Assembly: GCA_023091665.1 (NCBI GenBank)
Contig: JALJCQ010000012.1
Coordinates: 1,798,001-1,862,000 of the forward strand
Origin: Pythium myriotylum
Taxonomy: Eukaryota > Oomycota > Peronosporomycetes > Pythiales > Pythiaceae
DNA length: 64,000 nucleotides
Reading direction: 5' to 3'
The position numbers and the translations under genes were made by a program. Position 1 is the stretch's first letter. Every line of letters begins with the position of its first letter. Shown here piece after piece: positions 51,629-61,196 of this stretch. Under the pieces are notes generated by a model. That model searched no databases. It saw only the letters and a list, made by a program, of their open reading frames with translations, and was not told the DNA's origin.

Positions 51629-53281
51629 ATGAAGGTCGCGCTGCTCGCCTCGGCGCTCTCGCTCGCCGCCGTCCACGCCAAGAATGCCGCGCCGCGCAAC
51701 GACCACCAGGTCACGGAGCTCCCCAACTTCAAGGACCACGGCAAGCTCACGTTCGACCACTTCGCCGGCCAGCTCGAGCTCGACACGGCCGAGAAGCTCT
51801 TCTACTGGTACGCCGAGTCGCAGCAAGACGCAGCCAAGGACCCGATCGTGCTCTGGCTCAACGGAGGCCCGGGCTGCTCGTCCATCAACGGGCTCTTCAC
51901 CGAGAACGGCCCATTCGTCGTCGACAAAGATCTCTCTGTCAAGTTCAACACCTACGGCTGGAACCGCAAGGCCAACATTGTTTGGGTCGAGTCTCCGGCT
52001 GGTGTGGGGTTCAGCACCCCGCAGCAGTCCCCCGAGTACTACAATGACGACGTCGTGGCGGATCGACTCCACCAGTTCTTGACCAAGTTCTTCGACAAGT
52101 ACCCGGAGCTCAAGAACCGTGACTTCTATATCACGGGCGAGAGCTACGCCGGTATGTACATCCCGTTCTTGGTCAACTCACTCGTGGAAAAGCCCATCGA
52201 GGGTGTTGCCCTCAAGGGCTTTGCGATTGGCAACCCGCTGACGGACAACGAGATCGACGGCAACGCGTACATGGACTACTACTACTCGCACGCGTTGGTG
52301 TCGCGTCAGACGTACCACAAGATGCTCGAGTACTGCTCGAACGAGATCGCGCAGTGTACTTTCTCGCACAAGAACTGCACTTCGCGGTGCCAGGACGCAC
52401 TCAACGAAGGCTACACCTCGGCTGCGCACGGCCTCTTCAACGCCTACTACATCTACGGCGATGTGTGTCAGCTCAGCAATGGTCAGGGCGGCTCGCTCCA
52501 CTACAAGCGCGCAAAGAACCACCCCACGCCGATCACCCACCGTGGCGACATTGGCCCATGCGCTGATACGTTTACGTACAACTACCTCAACACGCCCGAG
52601 CTCCAGAAGGCCGTTCACCTGGAGTCGCCGACCGAGTGGGTGGATTGCAGCCCATTCATCTCCCAGCATTTCGCACGTGCCGATTCGTCGCTACCGAAGT
52701 ACAAGAACATCCTTGGCCGTGGTTTGAAGGCACTGATTTACAGTGGTGACGCCGATTCGGTCGTTAATTTCATCGGCACGGAACGATGGATTACTGAAGA
52801 CGGTCTCAACCTCAAGGAGGTGGAGCCATGGCAGGCGTGGTATGGTCCAGATAACCAGGTCGCTGGTTACGAGCAGGTATATGACGGCCTCACGTTCAAG
52901 ACTGTCAAGGGAGCGGGCCACATGGTCCCGGCCGTCAAGCCGCTCCACGGTCTGCATCTCTTCGAATGCTTCCTGTATGGAAACGACGCCTGCAAGACGT
53001 TCGAGTATCCAGTGGATGCGTTTGAAGTTGAAACGGGATTGGCGAGCAATGGCAAGGGAAAGAAGGACGATAAGAAGCAGGAAGAGAAGGCTGCAACTAC
53101 TGTGCGCGGTGCTGCTGTGCAGGCAAATGCTGTCACCCATCACGAGCAGACCGCGTCGTCGTTTTCAGGACCAATTTTTGTGGCTGGCGCTGCGCTTGCA
53201 GCTGTGGCCGCCTTCGCCCTGAAGCGCAAGAACCAGAAGCGCAGTGGATATGAGAGCTTGCCATTTGCCCCATCGAACTAA
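51629..53281 (+). CDS. Serine carboxypeptidase (S10), membrane-anchored, copy 2
   Basis: 550 residues, single exon. Signal peptide MKVALLASALSLAAVHA at 51629, which decides the start. Catalytic elements: [36 protein letters not shown] and [15 protein letters not shown]. Compared with copy 1 it has no intron, a longer Lys/Glu-rich linker after the enzyme (GKGKKDDKKQEEK), then a span (GPIFVAGAALAAVAAFAL) and a tail with YESL, again a YxxPhi sorting signal. The gene is a tandem duplicate of copy 1, with many shared stretches ([19 protein letters not shown]). Likely a vacuolar or secretory-pathway peptidase. Confidence 0.95.
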   Translation: MKVALLASALSLAAVHAKNAAPRNDHQVTELPNFKDHGKLTFDHFAGQLELDTAEKLFYWYAESQQDAAKDPIVLWLNGGPGCSSINGLFTENGPFVVDKDLSVKFNTYGWNRKANIVWVESPAGVGFSTPQQSPEYYNDDVVADRLHQFLTKFFDKYPELKNRDFYITGESYAGMYIPFLVNSLVEKPIEGVALKGFAIGNPLTDNEIDGNAYMDYYYSHALVSRQTYHKMLEYCSNEIAQCTFSHKNCTSRCQDALNEGYTSAAHGLFNAYYIYGDVCQLSNGQGGSLHYKRAKNHPTPITHRGDIGPCADTFTYNYLNTPELQKAVHLESPTEWVDCSPFISQHFARADSSLPKYKNILGRGLKALIYSGDADSVVNFIGTERWITEDGLNLKEVEPWQAWYGPDNQVAGYEQVYDGLTFKTVKGAGHMVPAVKPLHGLHLFECFLYGNDACKTFEYPVDAFEVETGLASNGKGKKDDKKQEEKAATTVRGAAVQANAVTHHEQTASSFSGPIFVAGAALAAVAAFALKRKNQKRSGYESLPFAPSN

Positions 53282-53400
53282 AAGGGTCAACATCGAGAGG
53301 TAGTGTTACGGTAAAGGCAATTCTGAACCATAACACTCAAATCTTTTCATCAGTGCCAGACGAGTTGTCTCTTTGCTGCGTGTATCATTGATTCACCGAC

Positions 53401-54723
53401 TTATCCGATAACCTTCTTGGGAATTCGCAGCAGGAAGTCCTGGACCCACGACGTGACGTAGTAGTAGTCGCCGAACTCGACAACTCCCGAGAGGAAACGC
53501 GCCGCGCCCTCGCGGTCTTCGTACACGTGCGTGACGTCTCCTGAAGTAGCGTCCACGCGGACGAAAGCACCGCGCCGGCAGACAAGATCGCGGACCACCT
53601 TCGGCGGAAGAACGAGAGAGACCAATTTGCGGATCTTCTGTGGGCCGGCTACCGTCGGAAGCCAGGAAGGCTGAATGCTAACGAGTCCAACAAACAGCTC
53701 CTGCTTGCCGTTCTTGTTCTTCGTCAAGTGGACGTTGTCCGGCATGCCAGGCAAGAAGGCGAAATCTTCGAACTTGCGAGTCTTCAGATCAAACTTAACG
53801 AGCTTGTTCTGGAACATCATGGCCACAATCAATGTCTTCTCGTCGTCCGCAAGCGTGAGGCCGTTCGGGAAAGCAAGATCCTTGGCAAGAATCGAGACGC
53901 GCGTCGTTACAGGGTTAAAGTGGAGAAGTCGACCCGTGAACTGCCGCTCAAGCACGTCCAACGTGACTTCTCGACGGAAGAAACGGCGAGACGACTCGGT
54001 AAGGTACACTTGTCCTTCCTTGGTCACCGCGAGTGCGTTGAGGAACTTTGTTCGGCGGGGTCCGACCGTGTCAAAGACCTTCGTCTTCTTCCCATTCGCA
54101 TCCATCAGGATCAAACCCTTGTACGCGTCTGCGACCAGCAGCATGGTCGACTTGGGGAAGAACGTCGGGTCCTCCATGCGCCCCACGTAGCGGTGGTAAG
54201 CGGCGCCATCCACGAACGCGAGACCGAGCGGGCGCCCACAGATCGTCTCGCTCGCGAGCTCACCGCACGAAGGCTCGTAGTTGCCCGTGCGGCCCAGCTC
54301 GTGCATCTCCACTTTGCCCGACTTGTCGTCGCTCGTGAAGTACACGACGCGGCCGTCGCGCAAGCCAGTAAAGGCCTTCTTGCCGTCGGGGGAGATCACG
54401 ATATCCTCCGGAGCCAGCATCTGGCCGTCCAGCACGCGCTCGGCCGACTCAAAGACGAGCGAGTTGGGCACGCGGCCGACGCCGGCGTCGTAGCGCAGCT
54501 TCTGCTCGAGCGTGCGCGGCGCGAAGTCGAGCTGGAACTCGGCCGGCTCGATCGGCGCTTCGATGTAGTCGACGGCGAACGAGACGAGCCCGACGACGAG
54601 CCCGAGGAAGAGCACGGGCTTGGAGATGAAGCCGCCGAGGAATCCGCTGCTGCGAGGCGCCGGCGGCTGCTCGCTCGGCGCAGCCTCGGGCGCGGCGCCC
54701 GCCTTGGTCTTGGGCTTGGCCAT
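53401..54723 (-). CDS. Strictosidine-synthase-like beta-propeller membrane protein (APMAP type)
   Basis: 440 residues, single exon. The Ala/Pro-rich start is followed by a signal anchor (KPVLFLGLVVGLVSFAVDYI), so this is a type II protein. The lumenal part is a six-bladed propeller of the SSL/gluconolactonase class: GRPLGLAFV, LLVADAYKGLILMDANGKKT, NALAVTKEGQVYLTESSRRF, GRLLHFNPVT, FPNGLTLADDEKTLIVA and GMPDNVHLTKNKNG. Plant and animal relatives (SSL, APMAP) mostly hydrolyse esters or lactones rather than make strictosidine. The exact substrate cannot be told. The ATG at 54723 precedes the anchor. Probably ER or secretory pathway. Confidence 0.92.
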   Translation of the reverse strand: MAKPKTKAGAAPEAAPSEQPPAPRSSGFLGGFISKPVLFLGLVVGLVSFAVDYIEAPIEPAEFQLDFAPRTLEQKLRYDAGVGRVPNSLVFESAERVLDGQMLAPEDIVISPDGKKAFTGLRDGRVVYFTSDDKSGKVEMHELGRTGNYEPSCGELASETICGRPLGLAFVDGAAYHRYVGRMEDPTFFPKSTMLLVADAYKGLILMDANGKKTKVFDTVGPRRTKFLNALAVTKEGQVYLTESSRRFFRREVTLDVLERQFTGRLLHFNPVTTRVSILAKDLAFPNGLTLADDEKTLIVAMMFQNKLVKFDLKTRKFEDFAFLPGMPDNVHLTKNKNGKQELFVGLVSIQPSWLPTVAGPQKIRKLVSLVLPPKVVRDLVCRRGAFVRVDATSGDVTHVYEDREGAARFLSGVVEFGDYYYVTSWVQDFLLRIPKKVIG

Positions 54724-55066
54724 CGTGACGCGAGTTCCCGAATGACGCAGTCGCTGGATCGTGGGGAATCCTCTAATTAGCTTCCCGACTTGTCGCTGAT
54801 TGGCTCAGGAATCCCCCATGTTTGCCAACTTGAGTCTAACGCCAAATCATCGATTTTTGAGGAATCAAATCATCACTTCGCCAACCTCAATTACGAAGTT
54901 TTTCATGCAAGCGGACAGTGGTGAACAGGAAGAGATGTATATTGAACATGGTGAAAAGATCTGTCGGGTGATCTCGGATCATACAGGCTTCAGGTTTGTA
55001 CGGGTCTCACTGGAGAGGGGAAACTCGTTTGGTGCTGCAAATGGACAAGGCATCGAGCCACACGAC
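54724..55066. other. Intergenic
   Basis: Upstream region of the strictosidine-synthase-like gene and 3' flank of the first SDR. Nothing else seen. Confidence 0.5.
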
Positions 55067-56016
55067 TTAGACGGCGAACCTGATGCCGGCGAGCCGCTCG
55101 CTCTCCTCCCACAGCTTCTTCGCGTGCTCTTTCGACTTGCTCACGTTCGCCGGCTCTTCCTTGGTTGGGAATCCCGTGAACGACAGAAAGCCCCTTGGGC
55201 CGACGTAGTCGTTCGCCCTCATGTTCTCGCCCACAGCCGCATACAAAGACGGGAGGGCACCGAACTCGGGTGTCTGGACAACCGGCATCTTCCACACGAC
55301 CTTGTAGATCTGGCGCATCAACCAGTTCGAGTTCTCAAAGATCGGGCCCTTGAGGTTTGTGTTGGTGAAGCCCGGATGCGCAGCCGTGCAGATCACGTTA
55401 CGGATACCGTTTGCCTGCAAGTGGCGGTTGAGCTCAAACGTGAAGAGCAGGTTGTACACCTTGGAGCTGGAGTACACCGTGAACTCCTTGTATCTGTCCT
55501 TGGGCGTGACGATCGCTTTGAGATCCACCTTCGCCGACTTGTGCATGTAACTGCTCACGTTCACCACACGCGCGCAATCGCTGTTCTTCAGCAGCTCGAG
55601 GAGGTGCGAGGTGAGCGCAAAGTGGCCCAAGTGGTTCGTCGCGAACTGCGACTCGATGCCGTCCACAGTCTCGGAGTAAGGCACAGCCATGATACCGGCG
55701 TTGTTGATGAGCACATCCACACGGTCGTAGCTCTCCTTGAACTCATTGGCGAAACGCTTGACGCTCGCGAGACTGCTCACGTCCAGCTTGCGGAACTCGA
55801 CCTTCCCAGCTCCAGGCGACGACTTGAGCTCTTCCTCAATCTCTCGAACGGCATCGTTACCCTTGCTCTCGCTACGGCAGGCGAGCCGTGGCGTGCGAGC
55901 TCGAGCGCCGTGATGAAGCCGATGCCCGAGTTGGAGCCGGTGACGATGACGCGCTTGCCCTTTTGCGAGGCGATCTTGGTGGCGTCCCACTTCTTCGGTA
56001 CGGCGTCGTCGCTCAT
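55067..56016 (-). pseudogene. Short-chain dehydrogenase copy 1, frameshifted
   Basis: Retinol-dehydrogenase/WWOX-like SDR. From the ATG at 56016 the frame reads MSDDAVPKKWDATKIASQKG and the nucleotide-binding TGSNSGIG, then shifts frame near 55885. The rest (KGNDAVREIEEELKSS, NNAGIMAVPYSE, YSSSK active site, to the end AGIRFAV) continues in another frame. Compared with copy 3, 13 bp are missing inside the stretch coding for HGADVVL (CACGACGTCGGCG absent on the plus strand). Without that loss the gene would be a normal protein of about 317 residues. Either a recent pseudogene or an assembly error. Catalytic residues downstream are intact, so inactivation, if real, is young. Confidence 0.8.
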
Positions 56017-56600
56017 CTTGGCAAGTTATGGAATGAGAATGTGCTGGAGAGTCTGCGAGCCGCGTCCGAGTTGCTTGCAGTCGGCCAAGTTCAGCCGCCG
56101 CCGTCGCCATTCAGCCTGAGCAGCATAAGCGCAGGCGCATCCCATTTCGTCGGGCCAATCACTCTCGGGCACTTCGCTCGCTGGGTAAAAGTGCGCTGCG
56201 ACAACAATAGCGTCCAGGTCGAAGCGACTTGCGCGCTGTCAATGCCCGAGTCGTCGTGACGGACTATTCGAATAGTCGAAGCTGTATCCATTTTGCTCGG
56301 TCGTTTCGCATTGTGGGAGATGGTGAGTCTGGACTCATATCCTCCTGGCGATTGGTAGAAAGTGGGCAGTAGTCGTAATTATAGCCAATGGAGATCGCAG
56401 AAGCGGAGTGATTGCCCTGGCTGAGAAGAGGCCAATCAGGGAATATGCTCTTGTGTGAGGGACTCATCGGACTCATGCTGAGTCCGTTCAACACAGACTC
56501 TGACCAGTCGAGGCGAGGACAGCCGAGTGTCACACTCGGGACGTTCACTCAACTGCTCGAGTGAGACAGAGCGACGACTCGAGTAGTTGGACTTTGCATT
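56017..56600 (-). promoter_or_regulatory. SDR copy 1 upstream block, duplicated at copy 4
   Basis: Plus-strand stretches shared with the region upstream of copy 4 include GTCGTAATT...AGCCAATGGA, GTGATTGCCCTG, GAGAAGAGGC, AATCAGGGA and CTGCTCGAGTGAGACAG, in the same order over about 250 bp. Nearer the gene, CGCATCCCAT and CCAATCAC (56136-56162) are shared with copy 3. This suggests that the promoter was duplicated with the gene. Confidence 0.7.
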
Positions 56601-57043
56601 GAGGGCGAGGGCGGCGATGATGATGACACGGAGGAGGCGATCACGGCAGCGAAGGGATCGAAGGCTCGCAGTGTCCAGTCCTGGGAACATCTCCCCGTTG
56701 GACAAACGATGAAGACTGGATCGGTGCTCCACAGCAACTTGAACGCAGTACAGGAGTATGGGCTTGACGAAGGTCGGTCTCGGCTCGACGTCGACGCCGA
56801 CCACCTTCGTCGACGTGACAGTCAGTCGCCGGAATCCAATCTCGCAATCTCGCTGCGCGAACAAGACCAAGACGCAGCTGTGCGGCAACGTCCGGCGCTC
56901 ACGAAAGCATCCCACGATCGCCATGGGACTTCGCTGACTGTCCGATTTGCATGGCGCGCCAGTAATGTCACAAGGGCGGCTACTAGATGGCGGTGGAGCC
57001 GACAAGCTCCAAAGTCTCATTACCGAGGACGAAAAATCTACAG
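56601..57043. other. Intergenic between SDR copies 1 and 2
   Basis: About 440 bp, no gene seen. Confidence 0.5.
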
Positions 57044-58027
57044 TCAGTCAAGGCGGAAGCCCACCTTCGCAAGCCTCTCGCTCTCCGCCCAGAGCGCCGC
57101 CGCATGCTGCTCGGACTCGGCGTCGTTGAGAGGTTTCTCGACCGTCGGCGAGCCGTAGAACCCGTTGAACTGGACGGGTCCGAAGTAGAGGCCACTCACG
57201 TCGCTCGGCTCCGTCGCAGCGTAGAGCGAAGGCAGAGCCCCGACTTCGGCCTTCTGCGCGATGGGGAAGAGGTTGAGGAAGCGGAAGAGCAGGCTCTTGA
57301 GGTATCCGGCTTCACCCTTCATCGACTCAAAAAGGTTGGTGTCGGTCACGCCAGGGTGGGCCGCGACGGAGGAGACACCCGTGAGCCCTGAGGCTTTTAG
57401 TCGACGATGGAGCTCGAACGTGAAGAGGAGGTTGTAGAGCTTGCTGTTGGCGTACACAGGCAGCGGCGCGTACTTGTCCGCCGGGGTCATGATCTCGTTG
57501 ACGTCCATCGCGGCCACGCGGTGCGCCATACTGCTCACGTTCACGATGCGGGATGGCTGCGACTTCTTGAGCAAATCGAAGAGCCGAGCCGTCAATGCGA
57601 AGTGGCCCAGGTGGTTTGTCGCGAACTGCGACTCGTATCCGTCTTCTGTGAGCGTATGGGGCACCGCCATGATTCCAGCGTTGTTGACGAGGACATCGAG
57701 GCGGTCGTTGGTCGCCTTGAAGTCCTCGGCGAACGCCTGGACGCTTGCGAGACTACTAACGTCCAGCTTGCGGAACTCTACTCTACCGGCCTCGGGCGAC
57801 AACTTGAGCTCCTTCTCGATGCGAGCGACGGCGTCTTGGCCCTTGACTTCGTTGCGGCACGCAAGGACGACGTCGGCGCCGTGGCGCGCAAGTTCGAGCG
57901 CCGTGACGAAGCCGATGCCGGAGTTGGCGCCGGTGACGATGACGCGCTTGCCCTTTTGCGAGGCGATCTTGGTCGCGTCCCATTTCGCAGGGACAACATG
58001 TGCGACGGGCTCTCGCTCTGTTTCCAT
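57044..58027 (-). CDS. Short-chain dehydrogenase copy 2 (retinol dehydrogenase/WWOX-like)
   Basis: 327 residues, single exon, intact. Rossmann motif TGANSGIG, NNAGIMAVPH, conserved NxSS segment (VNVSSMAH) and the YANSK catalytic Tyr/Lys; FATNHLGHFALT is typical of the RDH11-14/WWOX-like classical SDRs, which use NADP(H) on lipophilic aldehydes, alcohols or ketones. The N-terminus (METEREPVAHVVPAKWDATK) differs from copies 1, 3 and 4 (MSDDAVPK) before rejoining at KWDATKIASQKGKR. No membrane anchor. Most diverged C-terminus of the group (SDVSGLYFGPVQFNGFYG). Substrate unknown. Confidence 0.93.
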   Translation of the reverse strand: METEREPVAHVVPAKWDATKIASQKGKRVIVTGANSGIGFVTALELARHGADVVLACRNEVKGQDAVARIEKELKLSPEAGRVEFRKLDVSSLASVQAFAEDFKATNDRLDVLVNNAGIMAVPHTLTEDGYESQFATNHLGHFALTARLFDLLKKSQPSRIVNVSSMAHRVAAMDVNEIMTPADKYAPLPVYANSKLYNLLFTFELHRRLKASGLTGVSSVAAHPGVTDTNLFESMKGEAGYLKSLLFRFLNLFPIAQKAEVGALPSLYAATEPSDVSGLYFGPVQFNGFYGSPTVEKPLNDAESEQHAAALWAESERLAKVGFRLD

Positions 58028-58354
58028 TGTACTGTAGCTGGTTGTTCGATTGGTTGAGATGACGTGTCCGGGGCGGAGAGAATTGCAGTGTCCCCGTCAT
58101 GGCATCCAGCGCTTATCCAGGTCTTCGTACATGCGTAGCTTTCACGCACTCTCGAACGTCTCGTCGAGAGGTACATCTATCGGCTTCTGAAGCGTTCATC
58201 AACAATCAACAAACGAAGTGCAAAGTATCACGTTTCATTACATATTGCACACTTGAATCCAATCACGACGCAGGTCAACACGAGTTGCGTCATTCCCCTC
58301 TCGGCATGGAAAAGGACTATCCACGAGTATGTGTGCATGCGAGCTCCAGACGGC
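58028..58354. other. Intergenic between SDR copies 2 and 3
   Basis: About 330 bp, no gene seen. Confidence 0.5.
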
Positions 58355-59317
58355 TTAGAATGCAAACTTGAAGCCGGCGAGGCGCTCGCTCTCCTCCCAC
58401 AGCTTCTTCGCGTGCTCTTCCGACTTGCTCACGTTAATCGGATCTTCCTTGATCGGATACCCCGTGAATGATTGGAAACCCTCGGGGCCGATGTAGTCGT
58501 TCGCCTTGATGTTCTCGCCTACAGCAGCGTACAGAGATGGGAGAGCACCGAACTCGGGCGTCTGCACGATGGGTAGAAGCCACACAAGCTTGAGAATCTG
58601 GCGAACGAACCGGTTCGAGTTCTCAAACATCGGACCCTTGAGGTTTGTGTCGGTGAAGCCCGGATGCGCAGCCGTGGAGATGACGTTCTTGATGCCATTC
58701 GCCTGGAAGCGACGATTGAGCTCATACGTGAAGAGCAAGTTGTACACTTTTGAGTTGGAGTACACTGTAAACTCGTTATACTTCTCCTTGGGCGTGACAA
58801 TCGCATCGAGATCCACCTTTGCCTGCTTGTGCATGTTGCTGCTGACGTTCACCACGCGCGCTCGCTCGCTCTTCTTCAACAAGCCCAGGAGATGCGACGT
58901 AAGTGCGAAATGACCCAAGTGGTTCGTCGCGAACTGCGACTCAATGCCGTCGACAGTCTCAGAGTAAGGCACAGCCATGATACCGGCATTGTTCACGAGC
59001 ACGTCAACGCGGTCGTTGTTCGACTTGAACTCGTCCGCAAAGCTCTTCACACTCGCGAGGCTACTCACATCCAGCTTACGGAACTCGACCTTCCCAGCCT
59101 CGGGCGACAGCTTCAGCTCTTCTTCGATCTTCTTCACGGCGTCCTTGCCCTTGTCCTCGCTGCGACAGGCGAGCACGACGTCGGCGCCGTGGCGCGCAAG
59201 TTCGAGCGCCGTGACGAAGCCGATGCCCGAGTTGGCGCCGGTGACAATGACGCGCTTTCCCTTTTGCGAGGCGATCTTGGTGGCGTCCCACTTCTTGGGC
59301 ACGGCGTCGTCGCTCAT
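58355..59317 (-). CDS. Short-chain dehydrogenase copy 3
   Basis: 320 residues, single exon, intact. Start MSDDAVPKKWDATK at 59317, as in copies 1 and 4; an ATG at 59413 in frame would add 32 residues not shared with the paralogues. Motifs: TGANSGIG, NNAGIMAVPYSE, VNVSSNMHK and YSNSK. The 5' half of the gene is almost identical at DNA level to copy 4, while the 3' half is closest to copy 1 (ENSNRFVRQ vs ENSNWLMRQ). Expected to be a soluble NADP(H) oxidoreductase acting on hydrophobic carbonyl or alcohol substrates; the actual substrate is unknown. Confidence 0.94.
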   Translation of the reverse strand: MSDDAVPKKWDATKIASQKGKRVIVTGANSGIGFVTALELARHGADVVLACRSEDKGKDAVKKIEEELKLSPEAGKVEFRKLDVSSLASVKSFADEFKSNNDRVDVLVNNAGIMAVPYSETVDGIESQFATNHLGHFALTSHLLGLLKKSERARVVNVSSNMHKQAKVDLDAIVTPKEKYNEFTVYSNSKVYNLLFTYELNRRFQANGIKNVISTAAHPGFTDTNLKGPMFENSNRFVRQILKLVWLLPIVQTPEFGALPSLYAAVGENIKANDYIGPEGFQSFTGYPIKEDPINVSKSEEHAKKLWEESERLAGFKFAF

Positions 59318-59351
59318 GTTGGCGAAAGATCGGAATGGAGACTGGTCGAAG
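58914..59351 (-). repeat. 438-bp near-identical tract shared with 60272-60709
   Basis: Covers the 5' half and a little upstream of SDR copy 3. It matches copy 4 without indels, with only scattered substitutions, and ends abruptly on both sides (after CCCAAGTGG internally and at TGGTCGAAG upstream). Consistent with gene conversion. Confidence 0.85.
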
Positions 59352-59708
59352 ACGCCGGGAGTTGCGTTGGAGGAGTTGACGGCAGCCGCAGGATGGCATA
59401 AACGCGAGCGCATCCCATGGCATTCCGACCAATCACACGTGGAGATTCATCCAGCGGGATAAAACTGCCCGGCGGCAAGGACATGGTTGCAGAGGATGAC
59501 GCTTGCTGAGTTGCCTTGCATGTGGGGCTGCATGCGCAAGGTTACATGCCGTGTTACCACGTGACTGGAGTTTGCAATGAATGATGTGGATTGGGATCGA
59601 CTCGAGTGAGATCTCAGCTACCCAAATACGGTATATTCGTGATGGATTGAAGTGGCTACAGAACGCCACGGTGTCCGGCAAGACTCGACTGAGACGTTGC
59701 CACGACGA

Positions 59709-60675
59709 TTAGATTTCAAAGTGGAGCTTGGCCAGGCGCTCGCTTTCGACCCACAACGCCTTGGCGTGTTTCTCCGACTTGCTCACGTTGACCGGATCCT
59801 CTTTGGTAGGATATCCGGTCATGGCGTTGAATCCGTCCGGGCCAAAGTAGTCGTTCGGTTTCACGTTCTCGCCCACGGCAGCGTAAAGCGACGGCAAGGC
59901 GCCGAACTCGCTCGTTTGTGTGATCGGAAGCATCAGCAAAAGCTTCATGACCTGCCGCACGAACCAATTCGAGTTGTCGATCAAGGAGGTGGTCAGGTTC
60001 GTCGCTGTGAAGCCAGGGTGCGCGGCTGAGGAGATCACATTCTTAACTCCGGCAGCCTGCAGACGGCGGTTGAGTTCATACGTGAAGAGCAAGTTGTATA
60101 GCTTGCTGTTCTTATACACTGGGAACAAGGTCCTTGTACTTCTCCTTCGGTGTCATAATCTCGTTGAGATCCATCGCGGCCTTGCGATGAGCAAGGCTGC
60201 TGACGTTCACGATACGTGCGCTCGCACTATTCTTCAGTAGCCCCATGAGCTGCGCCGTTAACGCAAAGTGGCCCAAGTGGTTCGTCGCGAACTGCGACTC
60301 AATGCCGTCGACAGTCTCAGAGTAAGGCACAGCCATGATACCGGCATTGTTCACGAGCACGTCAACACGGTCGTTGTTCGACTTGAACTCGTCCGCAAAG
60401 CTCTTCACGCTCGCGAGACTGCTCACGTCCAACTTACGGAACTCGACCTTCCCAGCCTCGGGCGACAGCTTCAGCTCTTCTTCGATCTTCTTCACGGCGT
60501 CCTTGCCCTTGTCCTCGCTACGGCAGGCGAGCACGACGTCGGCGCCGTGGCGCGCAAGTTCGAGCGCCGTGACGAAGCCGATGCCCGAGTTGGCACCGGT
60601 GACAATGACGCGCTTTCCCTTTTGCGAGGCGATCTTGGAGGCGTCCCACCTCTTCGGTACGGCGTCGTCGCTCAT
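59709..60675 (-). pseudogene. Short-chain dehydrogenase copy 4, frameshifted mosaic
   Basis: Starts at 60675 with MSDDAVPKRWDASK and is intact through TGANSGIG and VNVSSLAHRK. A one-base excess near 60120 after KEKYKDLVP then shifts the frame, giving a stop two codons later. The remaining part (VYKNSKLYNLLFTYELNRR to LAKLHFEI) continues in a second frame, including the Tyr-Lys active site. The N-terminal half is nearly identical to copy 3; the C-terminal half (DYFGPDGFNAMTGYP, HAKALWVESERLAKL) is closest to copy 5, so the gene is a mosaic. It may be a young pseudogene or carry a sequencing error. Confidence 0.8.
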
Positions 60676-60709
60676 GTTGGCGAAAGATCGGAATGGAGAC
60701 TGGTCGAAG
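60272..60709 (-). repeat. Second copy of the 438-bp SDR tract
   Basis: Partner of 58914-59351. Includes the first about 400 bp of SDR copy 4 and its immediate upstream sequence up to TGGTCGAAG. Confidence 0.85.
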
Positions 60710-61150
60710 CCTCCGCAAGCCGCGCCCTAGTTGATTACTGGGCATGTACAGCTGCTGCCGCCGTTGCCGTTCACCCTGAGCAGTACACTGTATAAGCGCA
60801 GGCGCATCCCCTGTCTTGAAGACAGAAGACAGGGATGAATCGTCCAATCTGTCTGTTCCCGTTTCGCAGTGGGAGTCATGGTCTACTGGTGATTGGAAGC
60901 AATTCGACTCCAGTCGTAATTGAAGCCAATGGAAGAGACAGAAACCCAGTGATTGCCCTGCCCGAGAAGAGGCTAATCAGGGATTATGCAAGAGTGTGGG
61001 GGATCAATCGGACCCATGTCGCACGACCGCCCAGCGCACAACAATCATCAGGAGGACGACGCACTCGGGGCGTTCACTCATCTGCTCGAGTGAGACAGCC
61101 ACGTCGGGTGTAAAGACCTATCCTTGTTGCTTTCGGAGATAACAACTCAT
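60710..61150 (-). promoter_or_regulatory. SDR copy 4 upstream block, duplicated at copy 1
   Basis: Contains GTCGTAATTGAAGCCAATGG, GTGATTGCCCTG, GAGAAGAGGC, AATCAGGGA and CTGCTCGAGTGAGACAG in the same order as upstream of copy 1, and CGCATCCC near 60805. Probably a promoter carried along by duplication. Confidence 0.68.
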
Positions 61151-61175
61151 GGTGAGTCGCCATGACACGGAATCT

Positions 61176-61196
61176 CCCCCCCCCCCCCCCCCCCCC
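61176..61196 (+). repeat. Homopolymer of 21 C
   Basis: An uninterrupted run of 21 C lies about 80 bp beyond the 3' end of SDR copy 5. The length may vary or be miscalled. Confidence 0.95.

Noticed and set aside
53401..54723. True strictosidine synthase (alkaloid pathway)
   Set aside because: Architecture is the wider SSL/APMAP group with an N-terminal anchor; nothing supports alkaloid synthesis.
54800..56119. Long plus-strand open frame opposite SDR copy 1
   Set aside because: It is a mirror of the GC3-rich SDR codons; the minus-strand protein has clear SDR motifs and this one has none.
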